NCBI GenBank assembly: GCA_964609795.1
Contig: CAZSTC010000002.1
Location: 53,276-117,275 of the forward strand
Direction: 5' to 3'
DNA: 64,000 bases
Source: UBA1412 sp964609795
GTDB lineage: Bacteria > Verrucomicrobiota > Verrucomicrobiia > Limisphaerales > UBA1412
Shown here: positions 1 through 9,971 of the stretch, piece after piece
Position numbering within the stretch: the stretch's first letter is position 1
Layout of the letters: each line of letters opens with the position of its first letter
Made by a program: the position numbers and the translations under genes
The notes under the pieces: generated by a model
What the model was told of the DNA's origin: nothing
The model's database searches: none
What the model saw: the letters and a program-made list of their open reading frames with translations, nothing else

Positions 1-904
1 ATTTATGTGCAAGAAAAACGAACACCCACAAGAGAATAAGAGACATCCAGCCATCAATCAGTCGGGATGTTCCAAAAAACCAACTATGAGGGGAAGATGT
101 GAACGATACGAAAAGGCACTGAGTCTTTAGCAATAACACCCAACTCCCGTGAGCTGCCATCGAAGCCCAGAGCCCTTCCATACGTTGAAAAAGCAACGCC
201 AGTAAAAGGCCAGCCGAAAAAAGATTCAAAAAGCCCGGAACGACTACCTGCCAGCAGGTGAACCCTTTAAACATTTGGAATAATACAATGAAACCACTCC
301 ACACTCTGACGACTTCAGGATTAACCGGTTTACCAAAAAAATGAGTGATTGCATAGACTGCAGAACTCAGCAGCAAAGCCCTTTTCAATCCATAAGCTCG
401 CCGCAATCCTGTTATTAGAGCACCACGAAAAAGTGTTTCCTCCAAAGCAGCAACAACAATAGCACTTATAATCGCTCCACAGATAGTATCAAAAGAATCA
501 TGAACCGATTTGAATTCGCTGTTTAGATGAGCGCCACCCATCCATACGTTGATAATTAATGCGATCAGCAAAACAGGAAAGCCGAAAAGAAAACCAAGGA
601 AAATTTGTTTGGGCACTTCTTTTGAAAACCTCCACCCCAGGGAATCTAACCTAGTGACATTTAATCCCTTTAACATTGACCATAGCCCTGCCAGTGCGAA
701 AAAAATGAGACACCGATTTAGAATACGGTGAAAAGGTATATCTATGAGTTTCTCGTGAAAAAACGTAATGTGAACAGCCAGCCACTCCAGCGCCCATGCT
801 ACAAAAGGGGCGATGAAGGCTGCCCCCACAAAAACGAATAGAATATATATTAATAACACGAGAGCCGGGCTCTCTTTAATTAACCTGACTGCATTGGCTC
901 TCAT
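1..904 (-). CDS. CPBP family intramembrane metalloprotease (CAAX protease-like), 3' end cut by window edge
   Basis: Reading the minus strand from an ATG at 904 gives an uninterrupted frame to base 1, about 301 residues, with no stop, so the C-terminus lies outside the window. The protein is highly hydrophobic with several membrane segments. It carries the CPBP signature: EETLFRG (bases 422-442) provides the paired glutamates and arginine, THFF (about 335-346) the second-motif histidine, and AHGSW (about 140-157) a third conserved histidine. Members of this family (Rce1/Abi) are membrane proteases; bacterial ones act in maturation, signalling or bacteriocin immunity, and the substrate here is unknown. 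The nearest upstream in-frame stop is at 959-961; GTG and TTG codons at 914-919 are alternative starts, and no strong ribosome binding site is visible. It follows the CotH gene by about 75 bases on the same strand and may share its transcript. Confidence 0.8.
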   Translation of the reverse strand, partial: MRANAVRLIKESPALVLLIYILFVFVGAAFIAPFVAWALEWLAVHITFFHEKLIDIPFHRILNRCLIFFALAGLWSMLKGLNVTRLDSLGWRFSKEVPKQIFLGFLFGFPVLLIALIINVWMGGAHLNSEFKSVHDSFDTICGAIISAIVVAALEETLFRGALITGLRRAYGLKRALLLSSAVYAITHFFGKPVNPEVVRVWSGFIVLFQMFKGFTCWQVVVPGFLNLFSAGLLLALLFQRMEGLWASMAAHGSWVLLLKTQCLFVSFTSSPHSWFFGTSRLIDGWMSLILLWVFVFLAHK

Positions 905-979
905 CTCAGTTTGCAACACCTGGGGACATTTTAATAAAAAGCCCCGAAAGTTTAAACCTCAAAAAAATGAAGCAATATG

Positions 980-3900
980 CTATCGGACAGCTCGGAAAAA
1001 TTGCATTGATTCTGAAACATCAATCAACACGGGCGACTCTGTCCCAATCTCTATCCAGGAGGAGGCCTTCAGCGAAGGGGATGATTGAAGCACCCCCTCA
1101 AACTCTACTAATATTTGGCTGGGTGTAGTTGAAAGGATTTTTAGAGTGGGAGGTTCATTTGAAACTTCCATTACTGAAAGCGTTGCAGCGCTGCTGGCAC
1201 GAGCTCCCTTGAAGTTTCTAACGACACACCTGACTATTGCGCCATCCATAGCAAGGGACACATCGGGGATGGTAAAAGATCTTTTGGCTCCTTCTTGAAA
1301 AACCACATCATTCACCTTCCATTGATAGGTGAGAGTGGAAGCACTTTCTACCCATATTTCAAATGTTGCCGATTCTCCTTCATTACATGTGAATGAATCT
1401 GGCTCTTTTTTTATAACGGGCGGAACAAAAGGCAATACACTTGAACCAGGAACAGGTGCCGGTAAAAAACGAGCTTGGCCTATGGGTTCTTCAATCCGGC
1501 CTGAAGGCAACTCCCAACGCACTGTCAAATTATCTCCACCTCCGCCTTCAGAATGAATCGCCTCGATATAATAAGGAGTATTAGCAACAAGAACGAGTGG
1601 CTCAGATTTTTGTCCTACAATTTTTGTCCACTCCTGAGGATTCGTCCAGCCATCCACATAGGCAATCTTCCTTTTCTTAGCTGGATCATTGTTGGTGCTT
1701 AGATAAAGCTCGGAGTAGTCATCACTGGCAATCCAAAAGGTATAAATTCCACTTTCCGGGGGAATAATATATCCTGAAAGACGCTGCCCATAGTAATCGG
1801 CCCAATTAACCGGAGTAGAAAATTCCGGAATATATTCAGTGATATCAGCTCGGTTGGGATAAGTGACTATGTTGGTTAGAGAATCCAGTGTCCCGGTGCA
1901 GTTAAACCAGACTTGGCGTAGAAGAGATGATTTTACTTCTGACTTGAGGTAAAGGCTAATTGGGGTAATCCGATTTGAATTAGACGAAATATCTAAAATA
2001 TCGCTTATCGTCAGAAGATAGACGACTCCCGGATTTAGAGGTGTTGTTTGAAGAAAAACTTTCTGAACCCCACCCGGAATCAATGATTGAGAGTCAGCTA
2101 TAGCCCCTATCACGCTCGCTCCGCCCTCCATCTGGTAGTGGCCAATATTTAAGGCGCTCTCTATTGTCACATACTCGGAATAGGTCAATGCCAGGCTGGT
2201 AGGTGTTACCTGTTTTAATTCAATTACAGTCGGCTGTTTTGTTTCTGGAATTATTGTCAGATAAAACGCTGAACTCTCCCAAAGATCACCAAAACAGAAG
2301 CGATATAAGCCTTGGTCTGATAAAGAAAGTCGAGGTATCTTCAAGGAGAGACCTTCGAAATTAGGTATCCTTTCCCATTCTCCATCCTGCGAATATCTTT
2401 GCCAGTAACCAAACTGTGGGGACACGGTCAGAACTTGAGCACTAAAAACGCCATCACTGCTCTCATCAAATGAAATATCGCTCATGTCCGACAAAACGAA
2501 AACCAGCTCAAATGGCATTGAGGTGAAAAGGAGATCATCTTTATAAAACTCCGCTCGATAAAGACCGGCGTCAGAAGGCAAGACATTCTTCTTAATCAAA
2601 ACCGGACCATTAGTTTCAGCAACACATTCCCAAACAGAATCATCTTTATTCCAGAAAAACCAACGAACCACTGAAGGAGAGACTGCCTCTTCCAATACGA
2701 ATTGTATGTTCTGTCCGTGGAAAGCCAGTTGCCGCTCGGGGGACAGTATTGATTTATCAGAAAAACCGGGCGTTCCCCTCTGCAATAGAGAAGGACTCCA
2801 ACCTTCTGCCAGACTCCAGTTTTCCGGTGGCTGCGCATAATTCACAGCTTGAAGAGAATGCCCTTTTTTATCTGTGCTGGGATACCAGCCATTTGAATAA
2901 ATGAAGGATTGGATGATTTCATTTTCAGGAGTGACAAGTGTCAACTTCTCCCCTTTTCGAGCCAGGTTGCCTTTATATCCTGAAAGGAAAACAAAACCAT
3001 TGGTATAATGTCTCTGACTAAAAGCGGATGCGTTTTTAGCCAAAATCAGGTATCCATCAGGGGGAATGACTACACTCGGGAACGTATAGGTAATGCCTTC
3101 AATAAACTGAACATCAAGCATGTTCACGGATTCTGACCCTGAATTATAAATCTCTAACCAGGCATAGTCATCACTTCCGTAGTCGTCTTCTTCCCCTAAA
3201 TCAGGCGAATACATAAGTTCACTAATCCTCAAAGACTCATAGTTTTGGCGTATTCTGTAGGTATATTGGTTCAGAGCACTCCACTCGCCACCACTGTAGG
3301 CGCGGACAGAAATTTTCTGATTTTGATTTAACAGCAGGGACTTGCTGATTTTATCGGTAGAATCGGGCTTGGGCAAGCTGATCAGCTCTAAATCAAAATA
3401 ACTGTCAGTGCTGGCCGGATTGCTCTGGTGTACTTCTACGCAAATAACATTTTTTCCCAGCTTTAATTTTTTTGAAGAAATCTCAAAATCAAAAAACGCA
3501 TCTTCATTAGGCGTATTCACGTTTTCCAAAGAGAGCGTTTCGTAAGATATACTTCCTTCCGGCATATTGCTGCGAAGTATTTCTAAGCTATTCAAATAAA
3601 CCACCGCCCCATCATCTCGATTCAATGAGAGATTGAGCGAGCCAATACCCTCCAATGAATCAACGTTAAATTCATGGCGATAGTAAACCGTAAGAATTCC
3701 GTCCCCCTTTGAATTTGTTTGTGCCGTCCTGGTGTTGGTTGGCACACGTGTTCCAAACCCCAGACGGGCTTTGCCTGTTTTCCATCCGCTGGCATCGTAA
3801 TTCTGAGATTTCCAATTCCATATAATTGAACTCGGCGGAGTTTCTCCCGCATCGTAGTAACTCCAATCAGACTCTTTATTGATAAAAGTTTTTTTAAGGA

Positions 3901-6271
3901 AAACAGGATCTTCACTTCCCCCACCCAAAGAAACACGAATGGCATCCGGATGAATTTTACCGCCAGGCAACCGGGGGTCAACACCGTTGGTGGTGTAGTA
4001 AAAAGAGGTTTCTGCTGTGAGCGTGCAGCTTTGCCCCGGATCAACCATCCCTGATGCCAATGAAGAAACAGGTGCGAGAATATAAGGAAACCATCCCTGC
4101 TTCTTGAACTGATTTAAAACAATCTCCGTACGCTGTGGAAAATAAGTCGTTAAAAGGAAATTGCATTCGCTCAGCCATGTTTCACGAGTCCGCAAAACAC
4201 CGTTCGCAGCCCCCCAACGTGCACTCTCAGCGACAACCACGTTATCTATTTCATCCATTCGTGATTTGAAACGCTGGGCACAACGTTCCGGAGTTAAAAC
4301 GCCTCCATCAAAAAATTGCTCCTGCGCTAAATCGGCAAAGCGCATTCGATATTCTGGATTCTCCGAAAGCTTTTGATGGAGCATCATGGGTTCAAATTGA
4401 GACAAACCTGTACGATTCCAACCTTGCACAGTTAAATCATAGTCGACAGGCGTATTAACCCCTAACGTATGCTCTGAATCATGGCGAAACCATTTAAACC
4501 CGTCCGGATTTTCCCGATTATAAATAGCAAAAAGATTGTTAGGCGCATTGCCAAAAAGAGAATAAGGAGAATCCCAGTCTGCCGTGTAATATACGTTCAG
4601 CATCAACTTAATAAGGTTGTCTTCATCCAGCAAAACGGGATAATCAAAATTGCAGGTACCGTCAGGATTAAGCCCTTTCACTCGGTAATAATTATCGCTA
4701 TAATCTCCCGAGTAACCTTGCTCCGTAATCGAATAAAACTCTCTGTAGGCATCCATGCTTCCGTCCGATGCTGAGTTAGCGTGAATGCAGTCCCAATCTT
4801 TGACATCACCCCCCAGATAAGTTGCGGCATAATTGGCGCTCACTCTTTCTTGCGTTTGATAAAGCCCCCAGTATATTCCATTAATAAAAAGATGATAATG
4901 CCGGCTCCGTGTGTAGGGAACATCCACATCCTTCTGTAAATCACGAGAAAAAACTTCGCGCACAAACGTACACTTTTCCGAGCCGTTACATGCCCAGGAG
5001 TAATTCTGAGCCGTTCGCAAATCCACTTGAGAAAATTCGTTGGCGCCCTCTTCATCAAAAAGAGGATATTTCAAAGAGCTTTCTCCATATCTTCCCCGAA
5101 AATAGACCTTGAACGAATGCTTGGGGTTGTCAGATGTTCTGCTAAAACCTCCACGTATCCTGAGTCCGGCGTTAATTTGAAATCCATCCCCGATTTCCGG
5201 CTTGATTAATTCCATGGAAGCCGGACGCTCCCAATCCATACCGGAGTTATATGCGTTTACATAAATCCCGGATTGCGCATTAAATAAATTCCTCAAATCA
5301 GTAACTAATGAAATCGTATCAATATCCTGAAAAGATTGCCTTAATCTACCAGAGTAAAAGCTGCTCTGCACCACGGAAGGATTCATTCCGTAATACAACC
5401 TTTGATTATTCAGCCCCTGTGGGGGCCATCCTTGTGGCGGGGGAGATGATTGAGTGAACACATCTTCCAAAAAAATCCAGGTTCCACACACTATTTCTGA
5501 GCCGATAAATCCGGGCTTATTCGCAACTGCTTTTAATACCGTTGTTCGGTCTATTACCAGTGGCTCTACATAAAGGGTTCCTGACATTTTTGTCGGATTG
5601 GTACCATCCAGCGTATATCGTATTTGAGCACCTTCTTCAGCGTAAAGTTCAAGTGCGAAAGGCTCTGAGCAATAACCATGTTTATGGCTGAAAATCACCT
5701 TTGGGAGGCATGTTTCGACCGGAAGCGTAACGTTTATTTTTCCTGGAGTGGGAATTTCAAAGTAGTAACAGGTATTTGGGTCCGTGCCCAGTCTCTGACT
5801 ATAGCCATAGGAAACATCTGCACGCTGCGGCGGATATTGTGGAGCAAATTCATGCAGAACCGTCATACCATCAGGAGCGATCAGGGCGAGGTACTCACCC
5901 GATTTACTCAGATTGAAATTAGTCTGGAAAGGGCCATTCACTGGAGACGTTTGTTCAGAGTCATTCACATAAACAAGAAGGTACCCTTTAGAGGGAATCA
6001 TAACAGGAGAAGGAAATTGCCATTTCTGCAATTGAGCACTGTTATCACTCAAGTAACACCCACCGATATCCACCTCCACTGATGACTCATTATAGAGCTC
6101 AATCCAATCGCAATACTCTCCACTAGGGTCTGTAACACCTTTGCTGCTTGAGGTCATGATCTCGTTGACACGAACCGCATCCAGCTGCCCCCAACATGTC
6201 CCTGTCAGCTGCATCAGCACGAATATAATCAATCCCACTGTCACAACATACGGCTTCAAAACTCGTTGCAT
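980..6271 (-). CDS. Giant secreted multidomain protein: lamin-tail domains, CotH kinase-like domain, PA14, Ig-like domain
   Basis: About 1763 residues. I prefer the ATG at 6271 to the one at 6301 because GGGAGG lies 12 bases upstream of it and the protein then starts directly with a signal peptide (hydrophobic core VGLIIFVLMQL). In 6301-based numbering the domains are: lamin-tail domain about 42-165; chitobiase/FN3-like domain with YTLDGTNPT about 204-267; CotH kinase-like domain about 327-725 (RIRGGFSRTSDNPKHSFKV, then YWGLYQTQERV); a galactose-binding-like sandwich about 804-975; a second lamin-tail domain from about 1020; PA14 about 1463-1600 (GIYTFWIASDDYSELYL); and an Ig-like domain about 1625-1720. 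CotH relatives can be protein kinases, but here the domain sits in a secreted adhesin- or carbohydrate-binding-like scaffold of a kind common in Verrucomicrobiota. Function is unknown. It lies between dinG upstream and the CPBP protease downstream, all on the minus strand. Confidence 0.85.
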   Translation of the reverse strand: MQRVLKPYVVTVGLIIFVLMQLTGTCWGQLDAVRVNEIMTSSSKGVTDPSGEYCDWIELYNESSVEVDIGGCYLSDNSAQLQKWQFPSPVMIPSKGYLLVYVNDSEQTSPVNGPFQTNFNLSKSGEYLALIAPDGMTVLHEFAPQYPPQRADVSYGYSQRLGTDPNTCYYFEIPTPGKINVTLPVETCLPKVIFSHKHGYCSEPFALELYAEEGAQIRYTLDGTNPTKMSGTLYVEPLVIDRTTVLKAVANKPGFIGSEIVCGTWIFLEDVFTQSSPPPQGWPPQGLNNQRLYYGMNPSVVQSSFYSGRLRQSFQDIDTISLVTDLRNLFNAQSGIYVNAYNSGMDWERPASMELIKPEIGDGFQINAGLRIRGGFSRTSDNPKHSFKVYFRGRYGESSLKYPLFDEEGANEFSQVDLRTAQNYSWACNGSEKCTFVREVFSRDLQKDVDVPYTRSRHYHLFINGIYWGLYQTQERVSANYAATYLGGDVKDWDCIHANSASDGSMDAYREFYSITEQGYSGDYSDNYYRVKGLNPDGTCNFDYPVLLDEDNLIKLMLNVYYTADWDSPYSLFGNAPNNLFAIYNRENPDGFKWFRHDSEHTLGVNTPVDYDLTVQGWNRTGLSQFEPMMLHQKLSENPEYRMRFADLAQEQFFDGGVLTPERCAQRFKSRMDEIDNVVVAESARWGAANGVLRTRETWLSECNFLLTTYFPQRTEIVLNQFKKQGWFPYILAPVSSLASGMVDPGQSCTLTAETSFYYTTNGVDPRLPGGKIHPDAIRVSLGGGSEDPVFLKKTFINKESDWSYYDAGETPPSSIIWNWKSQNYDASGWKTGKARLGFGTRVPTNTRTAQTNSKGDGILTVYYRHEFNVDSLEGIGSLNLSLNRDDGAVVYLNSLEILRSNMPEGSISYETLSLENVNTPNEDAFFDFEISSKKLKLGKNVICVEVHQSNPASTDSYFDLELISLPKPDSTDKISKSLLLNQNQKISVRAYSGGEWSALNQYTYRIRQNYESLRISELMYSPDLGEEDDYGSDDYAWLEIYNSGSESVNMLDVQFIEGITYTFPSVVIPPDGYLILAKNASAFSQRHYTNGFVFLSGYKGNLARKGEKLTLVTPENEIIQSFIYSNGWYPSTDKKGHSLQAVNYAQPPENWSLAEGWSPSLLQRGTPGFSDKSILSPERQLAFHGQNIQFVLEEAVSPSVVRWFFWNKDDSVWECVAETNGPVLIKKNVLPSDAGLYRAEFYKDDLLFTSMPFELVFVLSDMSDISFDESSDGVFSAQVLTVSPQFGYWQRYSQDGEWERIPNFEGLSLKIPRLSLSDQGLYRFCFGDLWESSAFYLTIIPETKQPTVIELKQVTPTSLALTYSEYVTIESALNIGHYQMEGGASVIGAIADSQSLIPGGVQKVFLQTTPLNPGVVYLLTISDILDISSNSNRITPISLYLKSEVKSSLLRQVWFNCTGTLDSLTNIVTYPNRADITEYIPEFSTPVNWADYYGQRLSGYIIPPESGIYTFWIASDDYSELYLSTNNDPAKKRKIAYVDGWTNPQEWTKIVGQKSEPLVLVANTPYYIEAIHSEGGGGDNLTVRWELPSGRIEEPIGQARFLPAPVPGSSVLPFVPPVIKKEPDSFTCNEGESATFEIWVESASTLTYQWKVNDVVFQEGAKRSFTIPDVSLAMDGAIVRCVVRNFKGARASSAATLSVMEVSNEPPTLKILSTTPSQILVEFEGVLQSSPSLKASSWIEIGTESPVLIDVSESMQFFRAVR

Positions 6272-6372
6272 TCCTTTGATATTCCTCCCTTTTTCAAACA
6301 TTCAAATCATTTTTAGACAAACCAAACAAGCCAGCAGAACATGCCTCCTTCATACCCCAATATAGCCCCATA

Positions 6373-8505
6373 TCAAATAATTTCTACAGAGCATTTGGGC
6401 ATCGCCTCCAAAAATCTACTGCCGTAATACTTATTTAAAATTCGACTATCTAAAACAACTACAATTCCTTGGTCTGACTGATTGCGAATCAACCGTCCAA
6501 TTCCCTGACGAAACTTGAGAACAGCCTCGGGCAACGTGTATTCCATAAAGGGATTGCCTCCTCTCTGGCGTATCAATTCTAAACGAGCTTCAGTCAGGGG
6601 ATGATCGGGCGTTACAAAAGGCAAGCGGGTAATAATGACATTAGAAAGAGAATCCCCGGGCACGTCTACACCCTGCCAGAAGCTATCTAAACCGAAAAGA
6701 ACACTGTCGATATTTTTTCGAAATTTTTCCAGCATTGCCGAACGCGGCAAACCTGTCCCTTGAACATAAAGCTCTATATCCAAGTCATCAAAGAAAGACT
6801 CTAATTCCTCACCCACCCTGCGCATAAGCTGGTTGTTCGTAAAAAGAACAAATGCTTTTCCGTGGGTTTTTTTTACAAAAAGTTTGATATACTCTATTAG
6901 CTTTTCCTGGTATTCATCCTCACGCGGATCCGGCATTTTATTAACCAGGTAAAGACGCATTTGCTTTTCAAAATTAAATGGAGAGCCAACCTGTAATAGT
7001 TCAGCAACCTCCGCGCCTAAACGGTTTGAGACATAATCAAGTCCTGATGAAATCTGACGCCTCGAGGAGAATTTTTGTTTCGCATAATAAACGCTTCCTT
7101 CCTTTGAGGGTTTCGTTTCTCCGGCAACAGATTCTCCCCCAGCACTGGTGGAAAGAGTTGCACTGGTCAAAACCACAGAAGCATTTGAGGCAAAAATTCG
7201 CTCTCTAAGATACTGGGCCACATCCATGGGCGCCGCGTGAAGACTGATCTGAGGCTTTTGGCTTCTTCCACTAATACTCTTCTCGACCCAATAGACGTGA
7301 TCGTCTTCAGACTGATTTAGAAAAGCTGCAACGGAACTCCTCATTTCGGCAATACGTTCAGAGCAGTACTCCAGCTCAGATTTGCTTTCTTTATCTTCAA
7401 GCGTTTTTGAAATTTGCTCTATGTCGTCGCAAATTCGAGCCAAATGAGATGCGATATTATCATTTACCAGGTTAGGCCTGCGTATGCGCAAATCACTCCA
7501 GGATTGCTTTTGAGAGGAGGATAAGGATGTTTTTTCACATGCATCCTCCAAAGCCGAAAAAAACTCTTCTCCAGCATCAAGCGCATCAGCGATGTGTGGC
7601 ACCTCATTAGGGCGAAGTAGAGAGGTAAAAATACCTTTTTGAGTACGGGGATTATAGAGCCGATTCAACGCGTAGCGATACTGCCCACTAGAAAGGCCAA
7701 AACCGATGTGTTTAGATGCGACATTTTCAAGAGTGTGAGCCTCATCGAAAATCACGAAATCATTATTCATCAAAACCCCCTCAGCCGGCATTTTAGGAAC
7801 CAAACCCAAATGAATGAAAAATAGAGTATGGTTCAGCACCAAAATATCCGAGGTAAAAATACGGTTACGCGCTTTTTGAAAAAAACAGATGGGGTGATCC
7901 TGTGCAAAATCTGATTTATTGCCGCAGAGCTTGGGAGAACATAGCCCGCGCTCCGAACAAACTTCAGCCCAGACTTTCGGGTCCGGCTCTTCTGAAAAAT
8001 CTGAGAGCGTTCCATCTTGCGTTTTTTGAGCCCATTCATTAATTCTCTCCAGCTCAGCTTGCTCAGCCTCCGTGAAAAGAAATTTCGCATTACGCATCGC
8101 TCTGTGAAGACGATATGTGCAAAGATAATTCGACCGCCCCTTAAGCATCGTATAAGTAAAATCTGTATCGAGAATCTTATTGAGCAATGGCAGATCCTTT
8201 TGAATTAATTGCTCCTGCAGATTGATCGTATGGGTGCTGATGATGGCTTTTTTCTTGTGCTGAACGGCGTGATTAATAGCAGGGACCAAATAAGCTAAAC
8301 TTTTTCCAACCCCGGTGCCGGCTTCGACGATAAGCTTATTATTCGTCAGAAGGGCTTCAGCTACAGCCTCAGCCATGCGTTGTTGCTGGGGCCGATATTC
8401 AAAATTCTTAAACCGAGCCAGACTACCTTCCGGTGAAAAAAAAGCACGCACTTCTTTTATCAAGTCCGACTCGGAAACCCCATTTTGTCCCGAAAAACTG
8501 ATCAC
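6373..8505 (-). CDS. dinG: DinG/XPD-family ATP-dependent DNA helicase
   Basis: A 710-residue superfamily 2 helicase of the Rad3/XPD type, which in bacteria unwinds damaged or structured DNA 5' to 3', including R-loops. Visible motifs are Walker A (AGTGVGKS, residues 62-69), KGRSNYLC ending at C129, further cysteines at 183, 189, 194 and 207 that can complete the iron-sulfur cluster, DEAH at 254-257, and the C-terminal helicase motifs GLDSFWQGVDVPG and GRLIRNQSDQG. Length is as expected for DinG without an added exonuclease domain. The start is a GTG at 8505, 15 bases after the stop of the upstream secreted-protein gene. Co-transcription with that gene is likely from the spacing, although no functional link is evident. 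Confidence 0.92.
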   Translation of the reverse strand: MISFSGQNGVSESDLIKEVRAFFSPEGSLARFKNFEYRPQQQRMAEAVAEALLTNNKLIVEAGTGVGKSLAYLVPAINHAVQHKKKAIISTHTINLQEQLIQKDLPLLNKILDTDFTYTMLKGRSNYLCTYRLHRAMRNAKFLFTEAEQAELERINEWAQKTQDGTLSDFSEEPDPKVWAEVCSERGLCSPKLCGNKSDFAQDHPICFFQKARNRIFTSDILVLNHTLFFIHLGLVPKMPAEGVLMNNDFVIFDEAHTLENVASKHIGFGLSSGQYRYALNRLYNPRTQKGIFTSLLRPNEVPHIADALDAGEEFFSALEDACEKTSLSSSQKQSWSDLRIRRPNLVNDNIASHLARICDDIEQISKTLEDKESKSELEYCSERIAEMRSSVAAFLNQSEDDHVYWVEKSISGRSQKPQISLHAAPMDVAQYLRERIFASNASVVLTSATLSTSAGGESVAGETKPSKEGSVYYAKQKFSSRRQISSGLDYVSNRLGAEVAELLQVGSPFNFEKQMRLYLVNKMPDPREDEYQEKLIEYIKLFVKKTHGKAFVLFTNNQLMRRVGEELESFFDDLDIELYVQGTGLPRSAMLEKFRKNIDSVLFGLDSFWQGVDVPGDSLSNVIITRLPFVTPDHPLTEARLELIRQRGGNPFMEYTLPEAVLKFRQGIGRLIRNQSDQGIVVVLDSRILNKYYGSRFLEAMPKCSVEII

Positions 8506-8520
8506 AATGAATTATGCCTG

Positions 8521-9855
8521 TTACTGGTCCAACAGCTCGATTTTAAAGAAGGTGTCAAAGGTGCTTCCTATATCTGTCGGAACGCGCGGAAAAGAAAACA
8601 CAAGAAGTCCGCTCTTTGTTTGCGTAAGAGCAGGAAAATAAGTGAACTGTCCCAAAATGGGTTTGCTCCAATTAATTTCATCAAAACTGTAGGAAACCAG
8701 AGCACGCTTTCCTCTTGGGCCGCGAAAGTGGACCCAGTTAGACTCCTGATCAGGCATTAAAAGTATCTGGTGTACTCCCGGTTCCTCTTCCTCAACCTCT
8801 GAAATGCTGTAAAAGCATTGAGAGCGGGTCGCCATTGCTTGTGTGTCTTGTATGATGCTCCAAGGGGCAATAAACACATTCGTACTCCGGACCCAATCAA
8901 TGGCATTCGTCGAATACCCGAAGGAAAACCTTTGCCCGGCAGCCCCGTGAGCCTTCAGAAAATTGGTCTGGCCATCCAATACGTCCATCTGCAACCCGGG
9001 GGGAACTCTATCAACCTGCACTGCTCGATAGTAGGGAGCAGGAGGTCCTTTCAAGAAAACAGTGTTGGAATCACTTTCCAAAACTCTACTCGCAACCGTA
9101 ACCCATTCATCGGGTGCCCCGGAGGAAACCTGAATTTCTACGGGAGAATAAGCCGGTCCTTTTATTGTAAGAGAAACGCCATCCTGTACTGGTTCAACTT
9201 TTGAACATGTCACTATTGAGGCAGGCGAAGCATACACTCGAACTCCAAAATTAGCCTTTAGCACATCTCCGAAATAGAATGGTTTAAAGTCCTCAACAGG
9301 TTGGTAGTTTTCATCTACGTCTCGCATCCAAAAATCACCATAACTGGAACCAACCGTGGGCGAATTATACATGATAACACCCATGATATCTTTTTCGGCC
9401 ACGCTTAATCCGTAGAATTGAATCGTCCACGCAATACACGGATCTTCCACCTGAATGTTAAGCCCATCCAGACAGATTAAACTGTGTCCGCTAACCACTT
9501 GAATCGGATGGGATTCATAAAGGAGTGTTTTAGGCAAATACAATTTGTAGTATCCATCTGGGTTCTCATACTCGGGCCCATCCTCTCTGTAGAGCCGAAC
9601 AATAGCATATTTTTCGGGGCTAAGAGTCTTTATGCTGGAGTAGCACTCGATCTCGATTCTTTCGATAGTTCTGGCATCGCCAGCAAAATAAATTTCGTCT
9701 CCCATTTCATTGCGCAAATTGGGGGGACCGTAAAAATTACCTATACCCGGATCATTAAAGTTGTCGAAAATAATTTCACGATCCGCCTGGCAAACCTGAG
9801 ACATGCCGAGCAAGAGTAAAAAAAAGAAACCTATCTTCCTCACCTCATGGACCAT
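8521..9855 (-). CDS. Secreted hypothetical protein
   Basis: About 444 residues from the ATG at 9855; an in-frame GTG at 9873 is an alternative start. The N-terminus is a signal peptide (GFFFLLLLGMSQVCQA), after which the first part (about 40-210) resembles the beta-sandwich modules seen in secreted proteins of planctomycetes and verrucomicrobia. The C-terminal half has two similar stretches centred on sentence-like beta motifs (SYSFDEINWSKP, GYSTNAIDWVRST). No catalytic motif or family was recognised. It is the first gene of a minus-strand run and is followed after 15 bases by dinG. It is divergent from the CDF transporter, so the 116-base gap should hold promoters for both directions, though none stood out clearly. 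Confidence 0.75.
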   Translation of the reverse strand: MVHEVRKIGFFFLLLLGMSQVCQADREIIFDNFNDPGIGNFYGPPNLRNEMGDEIYFAGDARTIERIEIECYSSIKTLSPEKYAIVRLYREDGPEYENPDGYYKLYLPKTLLYESHPIQVVSGHSLICLDGLNIQVEDPCIAWTIQFYGLSVAEKDIMGVIMYNSPTVGSSYGDFWMRDVDENYQPVEDFKPFYFGDVLKANFGVRVYASPASIVTCSKVEPVQDGVSLTIKGPAYSPVEIQVSSGAPDEWVTVASRVLESDSNTVFLKGPPAPYYRAVQVDRVPPGLQMDVLDGQTNFLKAHGAAGQRFSFGYSTNAIDWVRSTNVFIAPWSIIQDTQAMATRSQCFYSISEVEEEEPGVHQILLMPDQESNWVHFRGPRGKRALVSYSFDEINWSKPILGQFTYFPALTQTKSGLLVFSFPRVPTDIGSTFDTFFKIELLDQ

Positions 9856-9971
9856 ATAACCCAAATACCACACGCTGACAATCTACATCAATAAACAGGA
9901 AAGAGCAATAAGGATTGTGTTATTATGAGCGAACCCATACACTCGCTTCGTAGCTCAAGTTTCACTAAGCT

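Noticed and set aside
4481..6082. Several plus-strand open frames of about 70-134 codons inside the CotH gene
   Set aside because: They are antisense shadows of a well-supported coding frame, without ribosome binding sites or recognisable domains.
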